Assembly (NCBI RefSeq): GCF_005144965.1
Contig: NZ_CP039704.1
Location: 2,712,001 to 2,776,000, forward strand
From: Hankyongella ginsenosidimutans
GTDB taxonomy: Bacteria > Pseudomonadota > Alphaproteobacteria > Sphingomonadales > Sphingomonadaceae
DNA length: 64,000 nt
Reading direction: 5' to 3'
Shown here: positions 1 to 10,817 of the stretch, piece after piece
Layout: every line of letters begins with the position of its first letter
Numbering within the stretch: the first letter of the stretch is position 1
Made by a program: the position numbers and the translations under genes
The notes under the pieces: model-generated
The model's database searches: none
Seen by the model: only the letters and a program-made list of their open reading frames with translations
Told to the model about the DNA's origin: nothing

Positions 1-1490
1 GGTTAAGACGTCGTTGCCGTCCCGGCCATAAAGGCCGACAAAGCCGGTCGTGTTGTTGGCGTTGTTGTCGGTGCCCTGCGTGGCGTTGCCCAGGGTGATG
101 TTGTCGTCAAAGTTCGATCCGACGATCTCACGATATTGCTCAAGGCCGGTGAAGCTGCCGCCCGCGAACGTGGCCGTGCCGCCGGTGAAGGCCGCGCCAA
201 GGTCGCCGGTCACGCCAGCACTTGCACCCAGCAGCGAGCGAGAGGGTGTCGGTGCCGGTGCCGCCATCGACACTGTCGCCGAACCCGGCGATCAGGCGGT
301 CATCGCCCGCGTCGCCGTTCAGGCTGTCGGCACCCGTCGTGCTGTCCCAGTTGCCCCGTCCGTAAAAATCCTCATGGTCGGAATAGAGGATGTCATTGCC
401 ATCGCCGCCATTAAGGGTATCCGCGCCTGCACCACCGGTCAGCCGGTCATTGCCGCCAAGCCCGTTGAGCGTGTCGTTGCCATTATCGCCATAGAGGTCG
501 TTGCTGGCGGTGCCGCCGGTTAAGACGTCGTTGCCGTCCCGGCCATAAAGGCCGACAAAGCCGGTCGTGTTGTTGGCGTTGTTGTCGGTGCCCTGCGTGG
601 CGTTGCCCAGGGTGATGTTGTCGTCAAAGTTCGATCCGACGATCTCACGATATTGCTCAAGGCCGGTGAAGCTGCCGCCCGCGAACGTGGCCGTGCCGCC
701 GGTGAAGGCCGCGCCAAGGTCGCCGGTCACGCCAGCACTTGCACCCAGCAGCGAGCGAGAGGGTGTCGGTGCCGGTGCCGCCATCGACACTGTCGCCGAA
801 CCCGGCGATCAGGCGGTCATCGCCCGCGTCGCCGTTCAGGCTGTCGGCACCCGTCGTGCTGTCCCAGTTGCCCCGTCCGTAAAATCCTCATGGTCGGAAT
901 AGAGGATGTCATTGCCATCGCCGCCATTAAGGGTATCCGCGCCTGCACCACCGGTCAGCCGGTCATTGCCGCCAAGCCCGTTGAGCGTGTCGTTGCCATT
1001 ATCGCCATAGAGGTCGTTGCTGGCGGTGCCGCCGGTTAAGACGTCGTTGCCGTCCCGGCCATAAAGGCCGACAAAGCCGGTCGTGTTGTTGGCGTTGTTG
1101 TCGGTGCCCTGCGTGGCGTTGCCCAGGGTGATGTTGTCGTCAAAGTTCGATCCGACGATCTCACGATATTGCTCAAGGCCGGTGAAGCTGCCGCCCGCGA
1201 ACGTGGCCGTGCCGCCGGTGAAGGCCGCGCCAAGGTCGCCGGTCACGCCAGCACTTGCACCCAGCAGCGAGAGCGAGAGGGTGTCGGTGCCGGTGCCGCC
1301 ATCGACACTGTCGCCGAACCCGGCGATCAGGCGGTCATCGCCCGCGTCGCCGTTCAGGCTGTCGGCACCCGTCGTGCTGTCCCAGTTGCCCCGTCCGTAA
1401 AATCCTCATGGTCGGAATAGAGGATGTCATTGCCATCGCCGCCATTAAGGGTATCCGCGCCTGCACCACCGGTCAGCCGGTCATTGCCGC
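1..1490. repeat. Near-perfect direct tandem repeat, about 517 bp unit, at least 2.9 copies
   Basis: The sequence beginning GGTTAAGACGTCG recurs at 1, 518 and 1034, giving periods of 517 and 516. The units look identical except for an AG dinucleotide (present near 1270, absent near 233 and 750) and one A in a run (five A near 365, four near 880 and 1397). Restoring these gives 519 bases, exactly 173 codons, which keeps the RTX frame open. The array continues off the left edge. Confidence 0.95.
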
Positions 1491-1728
1491 CGCCACCTTG
1501 AAACCAGTTGGCCTCTGCCCCGCCGAAGAATTCATCCGCGAAGGCCGAGCCGATCAGATTTTCGATCGAGAGAAATAGGTCATTTCCCGAGCCGAGCGTG
1601 TTCTGGCGCGTGGCGATTCTCAAATCGACGCGTATCGCTGATGCAGCATTTGCATAACTAACTATGTCATTAACGCCTGCAGAGCCGCGAAAATTATCGT
1701 CGCCACCCGTCGCAAGAAAATCAGTCAT
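1..1728 (-). CDS. RTX (hemolysin-type calcium-binding) repeat protein, 3' end off the left edge, frameshifted
   Basis: The protein is built of glycine/aspartate nonapeptides of the GGxGxDxLx type (for example GGAGADTLNGGDGND), the calcium-binding beta-roll of proteins exported by type I secretion. The ATG at 1728 is preferred because GGGGA sits 7 bases upstream; the protein then begins MTDFLATGGDDN, with no signal peptide, as expected for type I substrates. After about 75 unique residues it enters a tandem array of about 173-residue units. The frame breaks near 1398, 1265-1270, 881 and 749; each break can be explained by a 1- or 2-base difference between otherwise identical units. The carboxyl end, where a secretion signal would lie, is outside the window. 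No T1SS transporter genes are visible. Family assignment is firm, specific role unknown. Confidence 0.8.
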
Positions 1729-2049
1729 TTGAATTCCCCATATTAATATAACAAATTTACCACGGCCAATCTGGCCTTGTCGATATAATTCTTTTAATTT
1801 CAACAGATTAATTGCTTAATGTTACATAATTTTGCAATATATTTCCACAGCGGGTAGCAATAATCATCAAGCGCAAGGCATTGTTCGACAATAATTGATA
1901 ATCAATCATAAGTGGAGCTGCTGCATTTGCTCTGATCCCGGAAAACTGGATCGCTTTGAGTTAGGGTCCGGACCCATAAACGGAATTCACGAGGTGGTCT
2001 GGATGTCCTTTACCACCCGTTCGGCGGGAGCCTTGGCTGGCGGTTTTCG

Positions 2050-2108
2050 AGGAGGGTTGGGGCTTCATCTTCGTTCCTTTGTCACTGCGACGAAGCCCCA
2101 ACCCTCCT
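2050..2108. other. Hairpin with 17-bp perfect stem
   Basis: AGGAGGGTTGGGGCTTC at 2050-2066 pairs perfectly with 2092-2108, leaving a 25-nt loop. No T-run follows on the plus strand, so it is not a standard intrinsic terminator. It could be an element end, a recombination site or an RNA hairpin. Confidence 0.6.
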
Positions 2109-2140
2109 TAAATCACAACCTCAAATCTGTGCCATTGGTG

Positions 2141-2496
2141 CTGACGGCGGACACCATCCTCATCGAGGACAGGGCGTCAGGCATCCAGCTGATCCAGGAT
2201 CTGCGCCATGATGGCCTGAGCGCTGTGACCCCTATAAGCCGCAGGCCGAGAAGGTCATGCGCATGCTGGCGCAGACGCCAACCATCGAACAGGGCCTCGT
2301 GCATCTGCCCGAGACCGCACCGTGGCGCGCCGACTATATCCGCGAGCTGACGTCGTTTCCCAAAGCTAAGTACGACGACCAGGCTGACTCGACCGCGCAG
2401 GCGCTGGAGTGGTTCGCAACCAACGGCAAGACGCCCGGGATCATCCGATACTATCAGCAGGAGGCAAAGCGGCATGGGCAGTCAGGAGCAAACTGA
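2141..2496 (+). pseudogene. Phage terminase large subunit, C-terminal remnant
   Basis: Reading from 2141 the translation contains ILIEDRASGIQLIQDLRHDG. After a one-base loss near 2230 it continues in the next frame as YKPQAEKVMRMLAQTP, then APWRADYIRELTSFPKAKYDDQADSTAQALEWF. This arrangement (ASG-x-QLIQ, ELTxFPxxKYDDQxDSTAQAL) is the nuclease end of phage TerL proteins as I know the family. Only about 115 C-terminal residues remain of a protein usually 450-550 long, and neither the ATPase domain nor neighbouring head genes is present. It is a degenerate prophage leftover lying inside the 31-bp inverted repeats. Bases 2497-2761 downstream show no recognisable gene. Confidence 0.7.
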
Positions 2497-2761
2497 ACCT
2501 ACCGGCATTCACGCCTCTTGCCCACGGCGTCGGCGGTGTTACGCGACTGGACTCCAGCGGAGGCGCGCGGCCCCGGCCATTGCACGATGACACCGCCGCC
2601 GCGCGCCAGTCTCTGATCGATCAGTTGAGCCCTCCTCGAAAAATTGCTGAACGAGGGCATCATCAGACTTGGATACCGTGCGCCAAATGTTCTGACAACG
2701 GACACTCAAAGCGATCCAGTTTTCCGGGATCAGATCAAAGCGGTTCGACCTGCCATCCGCC

Positions 2762-5700
2762 TCAGGCGATTTGATGTTGCTGACCGAACTCGTAGACCAA
2801 GCCGCTTATCGTGGCCGGGTCGACCAGATCGTTGACGTTGTAAACCACGCCGGCAAACGCGAACTGCTCGACGTTGGAGACCGTATCCACGCCTTCCGCG
2901 CCGGTCAGGTCGGTGACCACGATGCTGGTGCCGACCCGGGCGATGTCGAAGTTGGACAGATCGCCCGCGAAGCTGGCGGTATCACGACCGGTGCCGCCAT
3001 CGAGCGAGTCGTTGCCCGCACCGCCGGTCAGCGTGTCGTTGCTGGCCCCGCCGCCCAGGAAGTCGTTGCCCGTACCACCATCGAGCGTGTCGGCATTGTT
3101 GCCGCCGAGCACCCGGTCGTTGCCATCCCCGCCGAGCAGGGTATCATTGCCTTCCCAGCCTTCCAGGACATCATTGCCGCCGCTGCCGAACAGGCTGTTG
3201 GCACTGCTGTTGCCGATCAGGATATCGCGCAAATCGGTGCCGGAGAGGTTTTCCACATCGATGTAGGTGTCGCCCTGCGCCGCGCCCCTGTTAGCGCTCG
3301 GGTCGCGCAGGCTAGCGGTGACGCCCGCGGTATCAAGCACGCCAAAATCCAGGAAGCGGTAGTCGGCAACGTCGCTGAGGCCGCTGCCACCGTTCAGGAC
3401 ATCGGCACCGAGTCCGCCGGCCAGGGTATCGTTGCTGGCATCGCCGTTCAGGGTGTCGTTGCCGGTGCCCCGAACAATGTGTCGTTGTTGTTGCCGCCGA
3501 GCAGCGTGTCGTTGCCGGCCCCGCCGATCAGGGTGTCATTGCCGTTCAGGCCCACCAGGCGATCGTCGCCGTCGCCGCCGGTCAAGGTATCGTTCCCGTC
3601 AGTGCCTGTCTCGATGGTGAGGTCAAGGATCGTCAAGGATAGCGCCTGTTCATCAAACAGGCTACCGTCGCTGGCGCGCACGATGACCTCGTAGATGTTG
3701 TTGTCATCAAGGTCGCCTGGCGTCTCGAAGTCCGGCGCGGACAGGAAGGCCAGCGCCCCGGTCGCAACGTCGATCACAAAGCGGGCGGCGTCCGCGCCGC
3801 CGGCGATTGAATAGGCGAGTGCCGTGCCGGCGTCGGAGTCGCTTGCGGAAACGGTCGTTACAGACGTTGTATTTTCTGCCAAGCTGATCGCAGCGGTCGC
3901 GCCACCGCCGTTCGAGGTGATCACCGGCGCTTCGTTCACATTGGTGACCGTGACGCTGATCGCCTGCTCGTCGGTCAGCCCGCCATTGTCGGTAACGCGG
4001 ACCGTGACGTCATAGACATTGTTACTACCAACATCGGCTGGCGCCTCAAAGTTCGGCGCGGCGACAAAGGCCAGCGCGCCGGTCGTCGCGTTGATGCTGA
4101 AGCGGGCGGCGTCCGCGCCGCCGGATATCGAGAAGGTGCGGGTCGCGCCGAAATCCTGATCGGTTGACGTGACGGTCGTCACCGTGGTCGTGTTCTCCGC
4201 AACACTGACCGCAGCTGTTGCACCACCGCCGTTCGAGGTGATCACGGGCGCTTCGTTCACATTGGTGACCGTAACCTCAACGGTCTGGTCGGCGGACAGC
4301 CCGAACGAATCAGTTGCACGGACGCCCACGATATAGATGCCATCGCGGTCCGTATCGCGCGGATCCTCAAAGTTCTGCCCACTCCCGAAAAGGACAGGGC
4401 ACCAGTCGTCGGATTGATTGTGAAAGCGGCCTGATCAAAGGGGAGTTCGAAGAATGGAACAAAACTGTAGGTCAGCGGCTGACCGTCAGGGTCTAATGCG
4501 GAAATCGTACCAACAGTCGTCGTATTTTCGGCAACGCTGAACCTCAGCGGGCCGAAGCCGACGACCGGCGCTTCGTTCACATCGATCACCCTGACGCTGA
4601 TCGCCTGGGCATCGGTCAGACTGCCATCGCTGACCTGAACCGTCACCTCATAGACATTGTCCAGGTTAGCATCGCCACGCCCCTCGAAGTCCGGTGCCTG
4701 GGCAAGGCCAGCGCTCCGGTACTCGCGTTGATGGTGAAGCGCGCGGCGTCGGCACCGCCGGCGATCGAATAGGCGAGCACCGTGCCGGCGTCCGGGTCGG
4801 TCGCGGTGACGGTGGTGACCGCGCGGGTGTTTTCTGCCACGTTGATCGCAGCGGTCGCGCCACCGCCATTGGAGGTGATCACCGGCGCAGTGCGCGCGCC
4901 GTAGATCACGTAAGCCTCGCCGGCATCTGTGCCGCCAGCGTCATTGCCAGTCGCCCCAACGATCAGGTCATCAAGGCCGTCGCCGTTGACGTCGCCGGCA
5001 TTGGAGACGCTGCGGCCGGCGTTGTCACCCGCCGCGTCGCCGATGATTCGGAAGCCGTTCGCGCTGCTGAGATTGGTCAGGTCTAGCGGCCCACGCGTTC
5101 CGCTGGGGTCGTTGCGGCCGTAGATCACATAGGCCGCGCCGGCATTTGTGCCGCCGGCGTCGTTCTGATTTGCTCCGACGATCAGATCGTCGATGCCGTC
5201 ACCGTTGATGTCGCCGGCACTGGAGACGCTTATGCCAGCATAGTCATTCGCCGCATCGCCGAGGATGCGAAAGCCGTCTGCCGCAGTGAGGGTGGATAGG
5301 TCCAGGTTACTGCGCCCGCCGCTCCGTCCGTAGATCACATAAGCCGCGCCGGCATTGGTGCCGCCATCGTCGCCGAAGAGCGCGCCGACGATCAGATCGT
5401 CGATGCCGTCGCCGTTGACGTCGCCAGCATTTGAGATGCTGAAGCCCGCTAAGTCACCCGCTGTGTCGCCGATGATGCGGAAGCCGTCGGCAGCACTGAG
5501 ACCGGTCAGGTCAAGCGGTCCGCGGGTCCGGCCAGGGTCATTGCGGCCGAAGATAACATAGGCCTCGCCCGCAAAGTTCCCGCCATCGTCCCCGTTAGGC
5601 GCGCCGACGATCAGGTCGTCAATACCGTCGCCATTGACATCGCCGGCGATGGAGACGCTTCGACCGGCCCCGTCATACGCCGCGTCGCCGATGATGCGGA

Positions 5701-6391
5701 AGCCGTCGGCAGCACTGAGACCGGTAAGGTCGAGCGCGCCCCGCGGCCCGGTCTTCCCGTAAACCACATAGGCTTCGCCGGCGTCGGTGCCGCCGTCGTC
5801 GCCGCTATACGCGCCGACGATCAGGTCGTAGATACCGTCGCCGTTGACGTCGCCGGCATCGGAGACGCTGATGCCCGCAAAGTCACCCGCCGCATCGCCG
5901 ATGATTATGAAGCCGTCGGCCGCGGTGAGGCCGGTCAGGTCAAGCGGTCCGCGTGTGCGGTTTGGATCATTGCGGCCGTATATGATATAGGTCTCACCAG
6001 CGCTGATGCCACCATCGTCGCCAGTGACCGCTCCGACGATCAGGTCGTCGATGCCGTAGCCGTTGACGTCCCCGGCACTGGAGACGCTCCAGCCCGCAAA
6101 GTCACCTGCCGCATCGCCGATGATGCGGAAGCCGTCTGCGGCGCTGAGGCCGGTCAGGTCAAGCGATCCGCGGGTCCGGCTGGGGTCATTGCGGCCATAA
6201 ACGACATAGGCTTCGCCGGCTTCATTGCCACCGTCGTCGCCTCGATGCGCCCCGACGATCAGGTCGTCGATGCCGTCGCCGTTTACATCCCCGGCGTTGG
6301 AGACGCTAAGGCTGGCGTTGTCACCTGCCGCGTCGCCGATGATGCGGAAGCCCTGTGCGGGTGTGAGAAAACTCAGGTCGATATCAGCCAT
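2762..6391 (-). CDS. Giant FG-GAP / cadherin-like / RTX secreted adhesin-type protein, frameshifted
   Basis: The protein starts [15 protein letters not shown] (ATG at 6391, preceded by GAGGGG). It carries seven FG-GAP (integrin alpha beta-propeller) repeats around [16 protein letters not shown] over residues 10-490. Four cadherin/Ig-like modules follow, each opening with [12 protein letters not shown] or a variant and containing AENT and NVNEAP. Last come RTX nonapeptides ([17 protein letters not shown]) and a C-terminal stretch ending HQIA. The frame breaks near 4690, 4380 and 3460, while domain order continues smoothly across each break. The intact product would be about 1,200 residues. There is no signal peptide, so type I secretion is inferred. 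The architecture suggests a calcium-stiffened cell-surface or biofilm adhesin. The gene runs in the same direction as the RTX gene downstream. Confidence 0.85.
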
Positions 6392-6527
6392 GTAAAGCCC
6401 CTCTTAGCAATAAAAATACACCTAGAAGGCGCATAATTATTCGTTAATCATACTTCTAACGATCATCCATGACACCAGCGTGACAAGGCGCTATGCAGCC
6501 GCAGCTTTTCTGCCAGCCGAGAACCCC

Positions 6528-7593
6528 ATGACAGAACCCGCCTTTGCGCTCACCTCCTCGCGCCATTTCCCGCAGTGGCTGGGGCGCACCGGCGGCGGGC
6601 TGGCCTTCACCACCTACCAGGCCGGCAAGCTGTTCCTGCTGGGGTGAAGCCGGACGGCAAGCTCGCGGTGTTCGAGCGCAGCTTCGCCCGCTGCATGGGG
6701 CTGGGCGTCAGCGCTGATGGCCGCAGCCTGCTGCTGGCCAGCGAATATCAGCTGTTGCGGCTCGACAATGTCATCCCGCCCGGCGAGCAGGACCCCGCCG
6801 GCCATGACGCGCTGTTCGTGCCGCATCAGGCCTGGATCACCGGCGACTGCGACATCCACGACATCGGCTTCGGGGCCGATGGCGCGCCGCTGTTCGTCAA
6901 CACCCTGTTCGGCTGCCTGGCGACCGTCAGCCCCGGCTACAGCTTCAGGCCGCTGTGGCGGCCGCCGTTCATCTCGCGCCTGGCCGCCGAGGACCGCTGC
7001 CACCTGAACGGCGTGGCGCTGGTCGAGGGCGCGCCGCGCTATGTCACCGCCGTCTCGCGCTCGGACGTGGCGGACGGCTGGCGCGACCGGCGGGTCGATG
7101 GCGGCGTGGTGATCGCGGTGCCGGACGGCGCGGTGGTGGCAGACGGGCTCTCCATGCCGCACTCGCCGCGCTGGCATGACGGGCGGCTGTGGCTGCTCAA
7201 CTCCGGCACCGGCGAGTTCGGCACGGTGGACCTGGCCAGCGGCCGGTTCGTGCCGGTCGCCTTCCTGCCCGGCTTTGCGCGCGGGCTGGCGTTCGTCGGC
7301 GGCCATGCGGTCATCGGCCTGTCGCTGCCGCGCGAGAGCCGCACCTTCAGCGGCCTGCCGATCGACGCAGCGCTTGCCGCCCGCGACGTGGAACCGCGCT
7401 GCGGGCTGGCAGTGATTGACCTTGCGACCGGCGACATGGCGCACTGGGTGCGTATCGAGGGCGTGGTGCGCGAGCTCTATGATGTCGGCGTGCTGCCGGG
7501 GTGCGCCGCCCGGCGGCACTCGGCTTCAGGACCGACGAAATCAAGCGGGTGATCGCAATCGACGAGGGCGAGAGCCTGAGCGTTTCTGATTGA
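6528..7593 (+). CDS. TIGR03032 family protein, frameshifted
   Basis: The start ATGACAGAACCC at 6528 gives an N-terminus with HFPQWLGRTGGGLAFTTYQAG. After a break near 6640 the frame carries the body (GLGVSADGRSLLLASEYQLLRL, CDIHDIGFG, CHLNGVAL, LSMPHSPRWHDGRLWLLNSG). After a second break near 7500 it ends with PAALGFRTDEIKRVIAI. These blocks match the uncharacterised TIGR03032 family as I remember it, which reads like a beta-propeller, and the rebuilt length of about 355 residues fits. There are no catalytic motifs to name. It lies divergently from the large secreted repeat gene, and in other genomes I believe such genes accompany large repeat proteins, but the role is unknown. Confidence 0.7.
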
Positions 7594-7627
7594 ATCGATC
7601 TGGAACGCTCATGGTCTGATTGAACGG

Positions 7628-8860
7628 TGACCTGCTCCCTGAAATGTGACCGTTTTTGGTAGAGTCCGACGCCAAGGAGTCGGACGATATGAAGCAAAGC
7701 AGGTTCAACGAAGAGCAGATCATAGCGATCTTGAAGGAGCAGGAGGGCGGCATGCCGACGGCGGAGGTTTGCCGCCGCCACGGGATCAGCTCGGCGACGT
7801 TCTACAAGTGGAAGTCGAAGTTCGGCGGGCTGGAGGTGTCCGAGGCCCGGCGGTTGCGAACGCTCGAGGAGGAGAACTCCCGCCTGAAGAAGCTTCTGGC
7901 CGAGGCGATGCTCGACAACGCGGTGCTGAAGGATCTGGCATCAAAAATGGTAACGCCCGGCGCCAAGCGGGAAGCCGTCGCCCATGCCCGGGAGCATCAC
8001 GGGGTGAGCGAGCGTCGGGCGTGTGCATTGGTTGGTGTGAGCCGCAGGGTGATCCGTTACGAGCCGACACGGCCGGATGATGGCGCGCTGCGGCAGCGGT
8101 TGCGCGATCTGGCGGCGGAGCGTCGCCGGTTCGGCTATCGCCGCCTGGGCTACCTGCTGGCGCGGGAGGGCATCACGCCCAACCACAAGAAGCTGCTGCG
8201 CATCTACCGCGAGGAAGGGCTGCGCGTGCGCCGTCGTGGCGGGCGCAAGCGCGCTCTGGGCACACGCAGGCCAATGGTATTGCCCGATGGTCCGAACCAG
8301 CGCTGGTCGCTCGACTTCGTCTCGGACAGCCTGATCTGCGGTCGACGCTTCCGCATCCTGTGCGTGGTCGATGATTACACGCGGGAGTGCTTGGCGCTGG
8401 TGGCCGATACGTCGCTGTCGGGGCACGGGTGGCCCGGGAACTGACCGGCCTGATGGGCATGCGCGGCAAGCCGCACACGGTGGTCAGTGACAATGGCACC
8501 GAACTGACCTCGTCGGCGATCCTGCGCTGGTCGCAGGAGCGGCGGGTCGAGTGGCACTACATCGCGCCCGGCAAGCCGATGCAGAACGGCTTCGTGGAAA
8601 GCTTCAATGGCCGCCTGCGGGACGAATGCCTCAACGAGACCCTGTTCACCTCGCTGGCCCATGCCCGGTTCGTGCTGGCCGCCTGGCGGCACGATTACAA
8701 CACGGTCAGGCCGCACTCGAAACTGGGCGGGAAGACCCCCGCCGAGATCGCCGGCCAACGTGTCTGGGGCATGCCCCAGACACGTTGCCATCCCATCAAA
8801 CAACCATCATGAAGGAGCCAGACTCTATCTCTGACTGGTAACAATCAGGGGAGCAGGTCA
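7628..8860 (+). mobile_element. IS3-family insertion sequence (IS407-group-like)
   Basis: The left end TGACCTGCTCCCTGAAAT at 7628 matches the reverse complement of the right end, which finishes GAGCAGGTCA at 8860. The 1,233-bp length is typical of the group. One transposase reading frame fills it. I see no clear 3-4 bp target duplication (ACGG on the left, GTCA on the right), so rearrangement at one end is possible. The element lies between the TIGR03032 gene and a serine recombinase, in a small patch of mobile DNA that ends at a tRNA-Leu gene. Confidence 0.85.
7689..8812 (+). CDS. IS3-family transposase (OrfA and OrfB read as one frame), frameshifted
   Basis: The N-terminal part (MKQSRFNEEQIIAILKEQ) is the OrfA helix-turn-helix followed by a leucine-zipper region (LRTLEEENSRLKKLLAEAML). 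The rest is the OrfB DDE integrase core: first Asp in WSLDFVSD, second in VVSDNGTEL, Glu in FVESFNGRLRDECL. In this group OrfA and OrfB are normally joined by a -1 ribosomal slip on a run of about seven A. Here the run near 7944 has five A and the two parts are simply in frame. A separate break near 8425 separates the first from the second Asp and would inactivate the enzyme if real. Confidence 0.85.
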
Positions 8861-8913
8861 GTCAGGACCAAGGTTCTTCGGCGTCCACAGCAAGCGCACC
8901 AGGGTCATCGGCG

Positions 8914-10628
8914 ATGCGTAGCGCGGCGGCCGCTCAGCGCAATGCCGAGATCCGCTGTGCCATCTATACCCGCAAGTCGACCGAGGAGGGGCTGGACCAG
9001 GCGTTCAACAGCCTCGATGCCCAGCGCGAGGCGTGCCGGGCCTATGTGTTGAGCCAGGCCGGCGAAGGCTGGGTGGCAAGTGACGAACTCTATGACGATG
9101 GCGGCATCTCTGGCGGGACGATGGAGCGGCCGGCGCTGCAGCGTCTGCTGGCCGAGGTCAGGGCCGGGCGTATCCAGGTCATCGTCGTCTACAAGGTGGA
9201 CCGGCTGACCCGCAGCCTCGCCGACTTTGCCAAGATCGTCGAGACCCTCGATGCGGCGAGCGCCAGCTTCGTCTCGGTCACCCAGGCGTTCAACACGACC
9301 ACCAGTATGGGACGCCTGACCCTCAACGTGCTGCTGTCGTTCGCCCAGTTCGAGCGCGAGGTCACTGGCGAGCGCATCCGCGACAAGATAGCCGCTTCCA
9401 AACGCAAGGGTCTGTGGATGGGTGGCCCGGTGCCGCTCGGCTATGACGTCAAGGATCGCAAGCTGGTGCCCAACGCCGCCGAGGCGGAACAGGTGATCCA
9501 CATCTGCAGGACCTATCTCGAGGTCGGCTCGGTGCGCGAACTCGCGGACCGGCTTGCGGACCAGGGCCTTCGCACCAAGGTTCAAGTCCGCGCCAGCGGG
9601 CCGCATCGCGGCGGTTGCGTCTTCCGGCGCGGCGGGCTGTTTCACCTGCTGCAGAACCGCATCTACCGGGGCTATATCGTCCACCGGGGCGAGGCCTATC
9701 CCGGCGACCATGAGGCCATCGTACCGGAAGCGCTGTGGGACGCCGTGCAAGCCAAGCTGGCAGCCAACGGCCCCGGGCAACTGCCGCGCGGCGGACGGCG
9801 ATCCGAGGCGCTGCTGACTGGGATATTGCGTGACGCGCAAGGCCGGCGGATGACGCCGAGCCAGTCCAACAAGCCCGGGCGGCGCTACCGTTATTATGTG
9901 ACGCTGCCGAGTGAGCAGGCCGGCAGCGACGAGGTCGCCTGGCGTGTGTCGGCACACGATATTGAGGCCATAGCCATTGCCCGACTTGTCGAGGTGCTGC
10001 GCGATGGCCCGGCATTGCAGGACTGGGCCGCCGATGCATCGGACGGGATCATCCGCCTCGACCGGTTACTGGCGGGCCATCGCCGCAGCGGGGCATCTCG
10101 GCGGTAGCGATGCAACTGTCCGGCGCCAGCTGTTCCGGACGCTGGTCCAGGAGGTCGTGCTCGGGAGGCCACGCTCCTGCTGACGCTGCGGCTGGATCGC
10201 TTGATTGAGCCGGATAACCGGACTGATGCGCAACGTCCCGCGCTGGTGGTCTCGGCGCCGTGGCGCGCGTTCGGAAAGGCCATGACATCCGCCTGATCGT
10301 GCCTGCCGCCGCGCAGGGTCTCACCCCGCCGGCCGGTCGCTACGAACCGCTGGTCCGATTGCTGGCGGAGGCACTTGCGACCCGCGAGCAGCTGACAGGG
10401 TCAGGAACCCGGTCGGTCGAACAGTTCGCAACAGAGGCCGGCGCTTGCCGCAAGCGCGTCGCGCAGTTGATCCGGATCAGCTATCTCTCACCCACATTGG
10501 TCAAGCTTGCACTCGCAGGCGAGCAGCCAGCGGCGATGACGCGGCGGGCGCTGTTGGATACGGAATTGCCAATGGCCTGGGCCGATCAGCATCGCCTGTT
10601 CGGGCTGGGGAACACAGCCAGCCGATAG
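8914..10628 (+). CDS. Large serine recombinase (resolvase/invertase family), C-terminal part frameshifted
   Basis: The N-terminal resolvase domain (residues 12-160) has the catalytic serine in IYTRKSTEEGLD and the Arg-containing KVDRLTRSLADF and FAQFEREVTGERIRDKI blocks. A recombinase domain (GGPVPLGYDV, LLQNRIYRGYIVHRGE) and a zinc-ribbon-like region follow. After breaks near 10105, 10170 and 10255, a last segment (RLIVPAAAQG ... SYLSPTLVKLALAG ... LDTELPMAWADQHRLFG) matches the C-terminal tail of chromosomally encoded alphaproteobacterial recombinases. Rebuilt length is about 570 residues. It promotes site-specific DNA integration or excision. It lies between an IS element and the 3' end of tRNA-Leu. 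No partner att site was found, and the element it belongs to may be decayed. Confidence 0.8.
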
Positions 10629-10817
10629 GCCGGCAAACCAACTGAGGTCGGAATTTCAGCGCCCGAGACGCAGGCCGTGTTGGGCCTGATATCGCTGTCT
10701 CGGCCGCGAGTCTCCCGCCTCAGTGCAGCACGCCGCCAGCCGCAAAGCACCGGAAATACCGGGAAAATCCCGCCCTGTCCCACTGGGTTCCGGACCGTTC
10801 CGGTCACTCGGACTGTC

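Larger units (their letters stand above)
1931..2734. repeat. 31-bp perfect inverted repeats flanking an 804-bp segment
   Basis: Bases 1931-1961 (starting TCTGATCCCGG) are the exact reverse complement of 2704-2734. The segment between them sits between two RTX-type genes and carries a strong hairpin and a terminase remnant. A 12-bp palindrome, GGGTCCGGACCC (1964-1975), lies just inside the left copy. This looks like the ends of a mobile element or of an insertion that captured phage DNA. No transposase is recognisable inside, so the class is unknown. Bases 1729-1930 upstream are AT-rich and hold no gene I can support. Confidence 0.7.

Noticed and set aside
1-1490. The 517-bp periodicity as a CRISPR-like array
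   Set aside because: Units are far too long, have no spacers and encode RTX repeats in one frame.
1895-2350. A 151-residue plus-strand open frame as a gene
   Set aside because: It crosses the inverted repeat and the hairpin; only its last third has similarity (terminase), and that part then changes frame.
10629-10817. A gene between the recombinase and tRNA-Leu
   Set aside because: Open frames there have no ribosome site, no domain and cross the tRNA.
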